NCBI GenBank assembly: GCA_944470555.2
Contig: OX104134.1
Coordinates: forward strand, 105,952,701-106,016,700
DNA length: 64,000 nucleotides
Origin: Heterobilharzia americana
Lineage: Eukaryota; Platyhelminthes; Trematoda; Strigeidida; Schistosomatidae
Direction of reading: 5' to 3'
This document shows, in pieces, positions 24,546 through 36,512 of the stretch. The number at the start of each line of letters is the position of its first letter. Positions within the stretch are counted from its first letter, which is position 1. The notes beneath the pieces were generated by a model, which was given only the letters and a program-made list of their open reading frames with translations, searched no databases and was not told where the DNA came from. A program made the translations under genes and the position numbers.

Positions 24546-27500
24546 GGCATCCAATGGTTCATATTTCCTACTTCTGTCAGTTCACGGTATAGAGTAACCT
24601 CCATCCAATGCCGTCGTTGAGTAGTTGTTCTGACGTCTGACTTGGTTGGCCACACCGGTCACGACTTCTCATTCAATCTTCGGGGATCTCATCTTGAAGC
24701 AAGTCAAAAAGAATTTCAGTGATTACGAATCCTTAACTTCTGCTTATTTGGTAGGATACTTCAACTTCTGATAATTTCGTTATCACTAAATACTGTACAA
24801 TCACACATTGTAGAGACAACGAATATTCTCCCGAAAAACGACCGAGATCTTTCAGATTATCCAAGTCACTGTTTCCAACCTACTACAATTGATGGATCTT
24901 TGTTTTATGACGTAGCCGCAGGCAGATGGAAAATTTGCAAGCAAACTAAAATAATATCTATTGAATCACCAGTATTAGGGTGATTGTTGAAGCAGTAATA
25001 CAGTGATTAGAAACAATAGTCGATAGCATTACGAAACAAAAACTTTTGACTCGGTAGGTTGACAACACTTTGTTAATCCTCAAGGAAGATTAAACATAAA
25101 ATATAGTCTAACAAATCAACAAGACATTTTGAGGAACTCAATTCATAACAGTAGAGAAAGAAACCAACGAAGTTCTTTATTTAAATGTCCTCATCATCAG
25201 AATACACTACTGTCTTTTGTGAATTCAGACGTACTAAAAGCAACACAAACACCGATCAAATTTCGCAGTACAACAACATTCATCCTACAATTTATAGAAA
25301 TTATTGAGCACAAACACTATTAACGACAGCTAAAACGCATTGCAGCACTTAAGTATTGTAAAAAGTGAACTAGAAATACGTGTACGAAGTGATTTTGGTG
25401 AAAAATACTTACATGAAGTCCAGAGAAGGACATAATTACTTCAAGTTGATGGTTACTTTGTTCTACTCTATATCAACGATGTCACGGACTATCGATTGAT
25501 TACGCTATTGGTTCAGGATTTTAATGGCACATAGGAACAGTGAAATCGCTATGTACCAAGTTGTGCAAGATGGAGTATTTGTTTTTAAATATAAGATGGA
25601 AAAATACAATATACAGAACCAACTCCAAAGATTGTCCACAAAAATACGTTGATCAGGATACCTGTTGGATTGCTCAGAAAATTCACGAATACCTACTAAC
25701 AGTAAAGACGTATCATGCACCATCCTTGTTTCCAATGCATACAGACAACCATAATCACAATCTGACCAGTAGAACATGGAAAGTGTGTAAAGAGCAAGTT
25801 CTAAAGCTGCAAGTGAATTTCTAGACACTCAGCATTCCAATGAAAAGCCAGTCAACAGACAAGTGGATGTAGCCTGAATCTACGATCCAATTAAGACGTA
25901 ACAAAGAGGAATGGGCGACATAAGAGATGAACCATGAGTTGTAGTCCTTAACTCTTAAACTACAGACACGTTTGATAGGCTCTGGCAAGGATGCAACTAC
26001 TTTCAATACTGCCGAACAGATATTGACGCAGCAACTTCAATACGCTGCACAATATCCAGGCGTACGAGCAGTCCTAGGGCTTGTTATATAACATTTATGC
26101 TGGCCTAAGATGGACATATGCTTCGCATAAAGGGCGTAGCTTTTCAAAAGTTTAAAATTTGGCAAACAGAAAACTCTTTAAGATAGTTCCTGGTGCCAGA
26201 CGCATGTTTCAACCACGTCCATATAGATATTTTAGGACCCAACACTGGTATATAATGGATACGCCCATGTTTTCTCGTGCATAGATCATTTCATAAGATG
26301 GTACGGAAAAGTACGCACTGATTATATTACTTCTCACTCCATCCCTCCTGTTTTCCCGAAAGATGTACAACGAACTTCGGATGCCCATCTCCAAGAACAA
26401 CCGATCATGGGTGACGATTTGAGTGTGAATTATCTACCCACTTAGCTGTACTCTAGAGATGTACATCTTTGTGTGCTCTTCTATAAACAAAACAAGTCCT
26501 AATGCGCGGATATAACTCACAGAAGTATTTCACAGACAACTCAAGGGAAAATGGAAGACAGTAACAGAGTGGAAGGAAAAAGTATGCACTAAAACAATAA
26601 CACAAAAATAGGAATCAACATTCCCTGTGACATTTTGTTGGGCAAAACAGATCAAAATCCCTTTCAGTTTTTGGCAGTGAGTTATATGTGGGCCCGAATG
26701 TGGTGAACATGGAGATGTGTAAGATCACCGTTTAAATCGAACCAAACGTCAGACGAGGTAATAACTGTACAAGATACCTATACTACTCATATTTTGCCAG
26801 TAGGCAAAGACGATTAGTTTATTTAAAACATTGCATGTGTGGTTATTTCCACTTATCTATTTCATAAGAAATGTATATGCGGTCAGAAAAGAACACCACT
26901 CTGTCCATCAGGTGTTCATACCTACATAAAACTGAATGTTGGCATCATAATGTAATATTTGAAAATCCATCCTGTTTTAAGTACTGCTTGGGCGATTATT
27001 TGTGCCATTAGCGTTATGGCATGTTACGGTTCCAGAGTAGCACGTGAAATCCCTTACCTGACCCTTACTTCAAATTTCGCATAAATTCAGTGATGCAACC
27101 AAATTCTGTCATATATAGTAGCAGTTGAAAACAAAGTAAGCTAATTTGCTTTGAGCGTCTTAAGTTATAAGGCACTTCCGCAAATAAAATTTACTCCACA
27201 GAAGTACTGTTCCTTGCAGAATGAAGAAAGTGCTGGAGAGTTGCCTAAAGTGTGTTCCTAGAAATGAACTTCATTTTCAGTCCTGAAAGCTTCCCATTGT
27301 AGTAAAGAAACTAAGGGGCGGCAAAGTTCTTTTAATTAACTTACAGAAGTAATTTATTCGTATTCTATCTCGTTTTGAATAACTCAAATGTCGGTGAGTA
27401 TTCTTTGGAACCCATGGATTTTTTACCGTTTGTCTGAAAGTAGTAGGCAATTTACTTCGTTTTTTTAATAAAAGTTACTTTAAAGACGAATGCAAGCTGC

Positions 27501-30500
27501 AGAAAAGAAGAACGAACACACAAGCGCACTTTGATTATATGTAACTGGATCATTCCTGAAATGAAAACTAATCCATGTGCAATTTAGCATCAAGTGCCAA
27601 AAGACTGACCTCAAAAAATAATAGGAAGGGAAATTTATCTTTGCATTATTTGGTAGATGCTAGCCATCATCTTTATAGGTGTGGATAACTTGCAAGGCAT
27701 AGATTTCACTGTCTTACAATTTAATGTCGATGATGTTTTGCTCTACCGTGATTCTAGTCAACAACTGTGGCTAATTCTGAGCGTCATATATGGTCCTTCT
27801 GTTAGCAAGGTCTTCATGATTGATGTTTTCAGAGGATGTAGTAAGCAAACTAACTTGCGTGCACACCTATGCAGTGCCATACATGAATTGTCAAACTCGC
27901 AAGGCAACAACTCTTAAATGAACCGTCGAATCAAATGTCAGGCCACACCCTGGGCAGGTTTTAAAATCTCGGCGTCAGACGTAGGATATAAGGTGTGCTA
28001 GGGATGATCTAAACGCAGGGTTAAGAAACAGGACCAAACGTACGGAAATGTTGTGGGAGTTCGCGTCAAACCTTACACTTGACTCAAAGAAAATAGTGAC
28101 TAGGGCTAATTAAGACAGTTATAGATTGCCAACTTGATAGCAAAATTGTTCTCTGGCATTCAATTCTTTGTTTTTTGCAGTGAAAAAGGAGGCAAATGAG
28201 ATAATAACTAGTCATCACTAGATCTACAGCATAGTTTTAACCCAGCCACGGCTGGATGCTTAAGTCACTTTCAAACAAATGTGGCTCAATTCCTTACGCG
28301 TCAACCTTGAGTGCATGAATTTAGGGCAGATTTTTCATATTTAACTTTCATCAAGCAGGCTCCGCGGTACTGGCAAGATGATGGGAGAAGTAGGGACCAG
28401 ACAGTCTGAAATGTTGATTGTCATAGCCGTCCACTCTTTTGAAAAATTTAACTGTTCACCATGGTCACCAGACTTCAGTGATGGTCAATCACTTTTAAAT
28501 GTGCACTAACCAATTAAGGTCGAGCACATGAAGGACGTTGTGGTTCATAAGAAGGGTGTTTATTTATTTAAGAATCAAATCTGCTTTACGTCAGCCTGCC
28601 TATTAACTCTGAAGCAATACCACTGCCTCTATCTTCACTCATCTACATGAGACTATTGCATGTCTCCTCGTGACCCTGTAAATGGCTCTACATATTTTCA
28701 ACGCAGCTTGTGCGCACTTCATTTGGCAGATCAACTAAGTGCTTTTTGCGAAAAACCTGACACAGAAAACCCTTTCCAAATAAGGGGGTTTATAACTTCT
28801 AACCAACTGCATATATAGTAGTTTCCCATTCTGTCTATTAAAAAGGTCGCTCTGTCCTATTTCTGTTGCATATACCAAAATCTTTAGTTTGTCAGGAAAT
28901 GTGTTTGAATTACCAAGTCCTGTTTAAGTCTCCTTCTTTCGTTGTACTTATGTTTCCAAATACGAGATCCGTCTATACGGGTAGTGAGTGTGATATACTG
29001 ATTTATCTACAGTATGGTCATGTGAGAATAAGTTTGTTCAGCGCTAAGCGAAATTTTATGAGAAATATGTTAAAATCTACTGTGTATATGGGGTACATTC
29101 CGTTGGATGTTCGCTTTACAACTTGGAATCCAATCAGAATGCTGCCTTTTAGCTATAAAACGGTCATTGTCTGCCATCTTAGACCATTCTGAATGACCTA
29201 TTTGGTGCTATGTCGTTTTTTACTCATTCATTTTACAGCCACTGTCGACGCTCACATCTGCTTTTTTGTTCTCATTTATGCTGCGTTTATCTTGCTGGCT
29301 TTTTTGATTGCTTTTTGGTCTACTGTTTTTATTATTTCCTATGTTTCGGAACACGGGTTGGATAGAAGTAGCCTGTTTTTTTACCAAATTATTGGTTGAA
29401 ACGTATTTATTCACATTATATAAATGACTTTATGTAACTGTATGCTTATCATGACATTCTTTTTCCGCTAGACTTTGTTTTAACAATAAAATTTCGGTTA
29501 TGCTACCTGTGTTGCTGCTTTCTTCAAATCCATGATTGTTGGAAGCTTTCCCTTGATGGTTTGAGGAGCTGATTCAAACGTTAGCATAGTCCATTTTGTT
29601 GGTCGTCATTTAGCTGAAAATCTGCAGAGACTAATGCTTTACTTACTGACTTTGACAGCCTCATGGATTCTCAACAAACGTATACGAGTAATCATAGCTT
29701 GGCTAGCCATCCAAGTATAAGTACTTCTTCGATCTTTGACCGAGTTGTGCGACCCATGCGTTTCACTGTTTTCAGCCATTAATATATGGTAAGTATCAGA
29801 AGATTTGGGCAGAAAATATGACTGAATTTATAAATGACTAGTACACATTACACAGTCAGGGAATGTGAACGGAACAAGGAAGATGCAAGATTGGAGTACC
29901 ACTATGTAATTCTTGTATGCACCTTGAATAATGATAAGTTGAATATCATGAAACAACGTGCGATTTTCACGTCTGTAGAGCACTGTACAAAAATAAGCAT
30001 ATGAAGTCGATTGCTGTGTTGCATCTTATCCAGACGAGTAATCCAATTGTGTAGCAGTATCCTCGCGGATAAACACAAGGTGATTCTATCACCAGGTAAT
30101 GTACTTGCAGTGATATAATGTCCAATGAAAACTTCTTGTCTGTAAGCTTATAACAAACTTAGTGAGACAGGAAATAGGAAGTCACTTAAGTCGGATATCG
30201 CTAAAACGTAAATGATAGTGCTAGGCGTCTTTCAACAATGACGTAGTCACTTTGAATTGTAATGCAAACAGCAAAGCCGAAGATCAGCTTAAACAAATGT
30301 AAGGAAGGTCGAAAAGACTTTGACCTCTACACAGGTTCATCTGAAAGACCTATATATGGGGTTGCAGGTGGAGCGAGATGAAATTGTCAGGAGCAGCAAT
30401 TCAGTACTCAGGGATACTGACTTTTGTAGCTTCTATGAGGCTTTTCCCCTTACTTGACAAACAGTCTTAATGCGGCCAAAAAGGTGATCATGGATTTCAA

Positions 30501-31261
30501 AGGCCAATAAAGGTAAGTGTACGCTGAAAATAAGTTCCAGAATTTGATGCATTTTCGTAGTGGTTTATAGAAATCTGGAAACTGATATACTAAAGATGGC
30601 GAATTCCTGTGGTTTTCAAGATTTGTCTATGTTCTGGCCGACATGTGCTCTCAGCTCATTTTCATATCCAGGAATTTTCTGGTAGGTTGATGCACCTTTG
30701 ATTACAAAATGAAGCCGCACGTTTCCTACGAAACCACCAAATTTGGATGCGCAGTTACCCCTCCATACCGAACTGTAACGCAGAGGCGGCAAGTGTTTCA
30801 TCTGCCGAAGCGCGTTAACGGCTTCTGAAATGCAGGGTCACCAGACGAATAAACCAATTCAAGAACGAACGTGGTTGTAGACAGGCTGCTGACATGCTGC
30901 ACTTCTCCCTGGATATAGCTCAGTAAAATGTGGATACGGACAGTTGGCAACCGGAAGACACACATCTTCGGGTTAGTTCTCAGAATCGCTTACGTCAGTA
31001 GTTCCTACTACCGAAAGGTTTCAACCCTGGGGTGCGTTCGCCACACAAGAAACCTGCTGTCGGAAGGTAACTTCCTTTACTTGACTTCCGATAATCCCAA
31101 ATACCTAGATGCCTAGTTTCACTGCACATGCATAGTTTGCTGTGGATATGATAGACGCTGGAAAGTGAAGTAACGTGAATGTCTGCTTGTTACCAAAAAT
31201 GATTTTCTAAAGTATTTCTGACATTCCATCTAAAACGTGACCACTTTCCTTTTCTTTAGAG
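24546..31261. other. Unassigned intergenic DNA
   Basis: Several frames of 60-108 codons occur (for example 25,540-25,824 plus, 25,505-25,828 minus, 27,657-27,917 plus and 28,866-29,192 plus). None has a recognisable domain, and overlapping frames on both strands suggest chance. The 29,193-29,399 frame is rich in hydrophobic residues but sits in pyrimidine-rich DNA. Base composition is less AT-rich from about 26 kb on. No repeat family was recognised; decayed elements may be hidden here. Confidence 0.35.
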
Positions 31262-32115
31262 AATTATTAGATTGTTATCATTTGCCCCTTGGGTTTCCGG
31301 TGGAACATAGGGCTTCAGTTGCACGTCGCCATTTCACTCTCTTGTCTGCAGACTTTTGAACCTATACCCATGGCTGCACACTAGCTTTCATTACCTCCTC
31401 ACACGATCTCCTCCATGTCACCCTGAGATCCCCAAATGGTCGTTTCCCATTCTGGTTCCACTTGGTGACCTGGCCCAGGGAGTGATGCCCCTAACGGTCT
31501 TCTCAGTCTATGTCCAGTCCAACTTATCCCCACGTTCTTCTGTGTATTTGTTGTGTGGTAGGTTCTCGGTTGGTTCGTCGCCAGGCCAACGTTCCTCACT
31601 GCTTACCCTTACTGTTATCGACATCTGATCTTCAGTATTGAGTGAGCGCAGACGGCAGCTGTAGATGAATGCCTGTAGTTTGTTGGAACCCCTTTTCGTA
31701 ACGCGCCAAGTCTCTCAACCATCACACAGAAACACTGACTCACTTGACTGAACTGGTATTGCAAATCCGGATCTTGTTCTTTATGCTCAGTGCAGTGCAG
31801 TAGGTCTTCACATTCGTTTCCGATTGATGAAAGCCTGTCTCGCTTTTCCGATCCTGGCTTTGACGTCCTCATCTGTGCAGCCGCCTGTAGTTGAGACGAT
31901 GCTGCGAGGCAGGCGAAAGAGACTACCTACTTTAGGTTTCTGTCGTCCATGGTGTTTGGTTCTTGTTTTTGGTTGGGAATCTTCATCACCTTTGTCTTCG
32001 CCATGTTCACTTGAAGTCCCCTCTTCTCTGCTCTGCCTCTTCTGTCAGTCTCTCGGTTTTTGCCTGCAGACCTTAATGTACTTCTCTCAGTCAGTAAAGA
32101 AGTTCGTGATTTCAC
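31262..32115 (-). mobile_element. Old RTE 3' fragment
   Basis: On the minus strand the end (ACTGAAGCCCTATGTTCCAC, then GGAAACCCAAGGGG near 31,281) parallels the 3' end of the 20.4-kb copy. An AT-rich TAA-like remnant follows at 31,262-31,280. Further up, RGLQVNMAKTKVMKIP (about 32,020-31,970) matches the TGLQVNVEKTEVMKIP block of the 19.7-kb copy. Divergence and frameshifts are much greater than between the two younger RTE copies, so this is an older insertion or another subfamily. The left (5') boundary near 32,115 is approximate. Confidence 0.75.
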
Positions 32116-32659
32116 AATCAGTACACCTGACGAACAACACTATTCCACGCTCAGGCGTGCGGTAACAAACCGTCCATCAGTGTCAGACAGCCGGTGCATC
32201 CAACGCCTGCTTCAAGGGGAGATGTTGGGAGATGGGTCCTCATCGCAGCTTCTGAGGCACAGGCTCGAGTGCAGGAAATTTCTCTGGACTGGAAATTTCC
32301 AAAACCTTAGGCGCCAGCTCTGACACAGTTTAACATCTTGCAACTGAAACACGTATAGTGACAGCTCAAAAAGTCTTCGCAGTTATCCAGTGTAAAACAG
32401 ACGCATACATTCCAGATAGCTGTTGGTATGCCTCTCATCAGGATGTGATGACATTGGCCGGCATACGAAGCATCATGCGTACGTCCTGGCTGGCCCGCTG
32501 TGGGATATTTCTGAGCACTTCTCGAGTAAATGCCACCGCCTGAGATACTGAAAACGTGATATACTTTCCCGCATCTTCGTTGGAGTACGCAGGCATAGTC
32601 TTAAGTGCTACCTACATGTGGTGCTTCTGCCTTCGCCCCTTAAGATCAATCGATCAATA
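32116..32659. other. Unassigned short gap between two retroelements
   Basis: Frames of 61-87 codons (32,060-32,323 and 32,358-32,543) show no motif. This may be diverged RTE sequence. Confidence 0.35.
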
Positions 32660-35600
32660 TCAACATAGGACCAGGCATTAGTGCGTAACAGTCCGAGTTG
32701 CCACACTTCATACCAGTATATCAAGTAAAAAGGTAGTGAGGCGAAAGATGTAGGTGAGAAAATTCAGTCAAAAGAAATATAAAGTACGAAAAGTGAGAAA
32801 GTAAGAATGAGAAAATGGTGAGGTTCGGTATAGTGTTAAAATGAGGATGATGTATGTATATATACATCTGCGAGACTGAAATAGGTTCTGAGCCATATCA
32901 CCTACAGTCAGTCCCCAATCACTGGTTCCTCTTGTCCTGCGGACCCCAACCGTCTGGTCTCCATCGCTTCACATGACTCAAACCAACAGTCAAAGACTTC
33001 ATACATTGGTGCCATGTTTTAGTCTGGCCACCTCGGGCCTTTTTCCAGCCTCAACCTACTTCGGCCAACATTGTGTGACGAGGCAATCGGTGACTAGGCG
33101 TACGTAGTACGTGTCCCAACCATCTCAATCGATGAAGGTTCATAACCTCGTCTACTGATTTACCTCTACTCCCCGAAACTCTACACCTAACTTCTACATT
33201 ACTCACGTGGTGACACCACGGAGTACGGCATATACTATACTACGAAGGCAACGGTGGTCAAACACCTGAAGTCTTCTCATATCTTCCACCTTCAATGGCC
33301 ATGTTTCACAGCCATACAGCAGAACAGAGAGGACTGTTGTGCAGTACACGCGACCCTTAGTAGACAACCGGATATCACGGCAGCGCCATAGGTGGCGAAA
33401 AACTGACAAAAGCCAATCGAGCCTTTTGTATCCGTGCAGAGATTTCATCAGCCACTGAGCCAGCCACCAGGACTGATCCTACTTCCCAGGGAAGTGAATT
33501 GGTCGACACACTCGATATCTATACTCTCTATTATTAGCTGTGGCACTGTTGAGGATCATCCTGGAGCAATAATTTGCATTTGGGTGGTGAGAAATGCATC
33601 CCAAACATCCTCAAATTCCCACTCAAAGTGATCAGAAGACTCTGCATCTTGTCAGAGTCTTCACGTAACAGGACTTTGTCATATCATCTTCATGTTCTAG
33701 GTTTAACGAAAATTCTCCACTGATTAGGTCAACGTCTGCATAATCAGGTGACGAGAGGGAGATCTCCATGAGAATATCTATGATAAAAGTGAATAGGAAT
33801 GGAGACAGTGGGCATCCCTGATGGACAACACTCAATGGGCATAGCTCCCTGGACAACTCGCCATAGGCTCTAACATGCCCACAAGTGTTTGAGTAGAGAG
33901 CTTTCAATGAAGTGATGTACTTACTCGGCACGCCTTTCAGTGACAGACATTACCATAAGACTTCTCGATCAATGGAGTCGAATGCCGCCTTCAGATCGAG
34001 AAATACAGCTATTGTCGGGCGTCGGTATGCGTGCCTATGTTCCAGAACCTAGCGCAGTGTAAATATTTGGTCGATACACCCATGGTCGGGTCTAAAGCCT
34101 GCCTGCCCGCCTGCCTCTTTTTCTCGGGCTCGCTGTTCCTGAGCTCCACTCAGGCGTCGAAGAATTATAGAACCTAGGATCTTGGACACTATATCAGTCA
34201 GGCTGATTTCTCTGTGGTTATCACAAAAGGACTTCTCGCCTTTCTCGAAGACTGGGATAATCAGTGATTCACACCAGTGAGAGGGGATCGTATTTGATTC
34301 CCACCTACTAGCTAACACTTCCGTTAACCTGACTAAGAACACCTTATAACCATCCTTGCATACCTCAGCAGTTAGTCTGTCTGGTCCTGCCGCCCTTCCG
34401 CGTTTCAGGTTACCTACCACTTTCTCAACTCCTTCTAGTGTTGGAGAGCCTATATCGATATTCCATTCAGGATCGGACTGGATAGCGAGCAACGCAATGG
34501 TGGCCGGAGGTCAGTTAAACTGTCCCCTGAAGTGTTCTGCTCATCGTTCCAGTCGTCTCCCTGCAAGTGAATCGCAGATCCGTCCTTCTCCACTATAGCC
34601 TCACCAACTGTTGTTGATCTTCTCCCCCAGTCTCCTTAATAGGTCTGAACAACTGTCCACCGTTAACGATCGCCGCTGCCTTTCCATCTCTTTAGCCTTC
34701 GCTGCCCACCACCGTTCGTAATCGTTGCGTAGACTTTTTCTCAATCTACTTTTAAGTTGAGCTCGCTTTCCATTGTACTCAGAGCCTGCAGGCAGGGAGG
34801 CGTTCAAAGTGCATCCATTAGATCGGAAGAAGCTGCTGATATCCACCGGCTCTTTGAAGCCACTCTTTTGGAGTCGGCTACGGTCTTCAGCGCTGCTTTT
34901 GCACCAGGCTGGAGATGGCACCAAGCTTCTTCTGGGTGAGTGATAGTGTTCTGTCCCGACCAACACGTGGTCTCTATGCAAACGTGTACTGCGGAAGGAG
35001 CGGCAATCTCCCAGCGATGACTAATAGCAATGTCGTCTATCTGTGTCCATCGCTGAGTTGAGCTCGGTGGACACCACGTCAGACAGTGTCTTTCTTTATG
35101 TTTGAAATTGGTGCTGGCTAAAATAGGCGGTTATCTGAGCATAGTTGTAGAAGCGATTACCGTTTCTGTTCGTTCAGCCGGGATTCCGAAAGTGCCACCT
35201 AAGTGCCTTTCTGCTTCACTCAGTCTACCCACCTCTACCTGTGCATTGAAGTCACCTGAAACAACCACCACATCCAAACGTTTGGCTTTCGAAAGGAGGG
35301 TAGACAGCTTACGGTAGAACTCGCTCTTCATTTCAACGGAACTACAGTCAGTAGGTGTGTAGGCAGCAGAGATTACAAAGAGACAACGGTGAGTCTCACC
35401 ATTCCTTTTAGTTCTCACTCTGCCGTTCAGTCGGGTGGCGCAGAGGCAACTATCAACTAAGATCCAGTCTAGTAGTTAGCTTCCTGCCCTAGTGTTCAGT
35501 GATATGCTTACACCTGCAAGACCACGAGAGCTAGCTATCGAATTTCCAGAAATTCGGAGGGTGAATTTTGCGATTTACCAGATCGGCCGGGAGATGTTGG

Positions 35601-36430
35601 GTGAATAACCACACTTGGGTCCTGTATGCGTGTCTCACAAACACAGTACACATCCACGGTCCGAGTTACTACAGTCTTTGCCAACGAAGCCTGCTGACCA
35701 ATTTGACGGAGGGTGCGGACATTGAGGGCTCCAATATGTAATTTGGAGCATGGTTTGAGGAGATCAGGGATGCAGTTCTGTGGACTCAGATCGTTGTCGA
35801 AGGCTACGGAGCTAGGAGAAATTGAAGATGATGTAGTATCGCTAGTTAAGAGGCGTGAAGGAAGATTAGAAGGTACCTGAAAGAGACTTGTTTGACCGCA
35901 GGGCCCATCGGACATCTGCTTGAGGACTGTCACACCCAGTCTTTTGTGTATAGTAATTTTGAACTTTTGTATTTTTGGGGCTAGATGGTCGGAAAGGAAC
36001 GACAAATGAGCCAACACCTCCGGCCCAGCAGGCCGTGGGGTATGGTGGAGTGTGTTATTTTTGGGACAGATCCTTTCTAACCCTCTTCCACTGAGAAGGC
36101 AGCATCAGTATGGCACTGCTGGTCATCCAAGGGAAACACCTTACTGCTGTCACACCCCATCCAGCTAGCAGCAGTACGACTTCGCCCTCAGACCCCCACA
36201 TCATAGTGTAGCAATTTACACCACAACGGTAACTGCTTTTCGTCTAACTACTTTCCAACAGACCTTTCTGGTATGGCAGGACATTGAGGTAACAAGTGTT
36301 CCACCAGGATAGCTCGTTGGGTCATTGTGATAAGCAAGCCCGACCATCACGTCAGGGTGGCGGCTATCGGTCGTAGCCGCTTGAGATAGTGAAACGTCTG
36401 ACAGATAGCCATGTGATGAGATGCCTGGAC
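32660..36430 (-). mobile_element. Nearly full-length CR1-like non-LTR retrotransposon, broken
   Basis: On the minus strand the order is: 5' UTR (36,430-36,040); an endonuclease region that includes VVVVSGDFNAQVEVG (about 35,240); a linker with RKSLRNDYERWWAAKAKEME (34,750-34,690); RT with NLKRGRAAGPDRLTAE (34,410-34,360), IPVFEKGEKSFCDNHREIS (34,260-34,200) and QAGFRPDHGCID (34,105-34,070); motif B VHQGCPLSPFLF (33,830); a decayed motif C (LEHEDDM where LEYADDI is expected, about 33,690); the tail [20 protein letters not shown] (33,390-33,330); and a 3' UTR ending in ATC-rich repeats near 32,660. The parts lie in different frames, so it is inactive. The CR1/SR1-type label is from motif recognition. 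Confidence 0.85.
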
Positions 36431-36432
36431 AG

Positions 36433-36512
36433 AAAGCGATCACTTACAGAAGATCAACATGGCTTCCGAAGCGGTAGATTCCGTACCTCCAAACTTCCAG
36501 AAGTCTACGACA
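36433..36512 (+). mobile_element. Possible RT scrap of another non-LTR element
   Basis: One frame reads KRSLTEDQHGFRSGRFRTSK, resembling the QxGFRxGRS block of RT finger domains in CR1/Jockey-type elements. Nothing convincing continues the RT domain downstream, so this is a weak call. Confidence 0.3.

Noticed and set aside
25505..25828. Overlapping 107- and 94-codon frames on opposite strands
   Set aside because: No motif on either strand; mirrored open frames of this size are expected by chance.
28866..29399. Two adjacent frames of 108 and 68 codons, the second hydrophobic
   Set aside because: No domain, no start context or splice evidence. The hydrophobic stretch follows from T-rich DNA.
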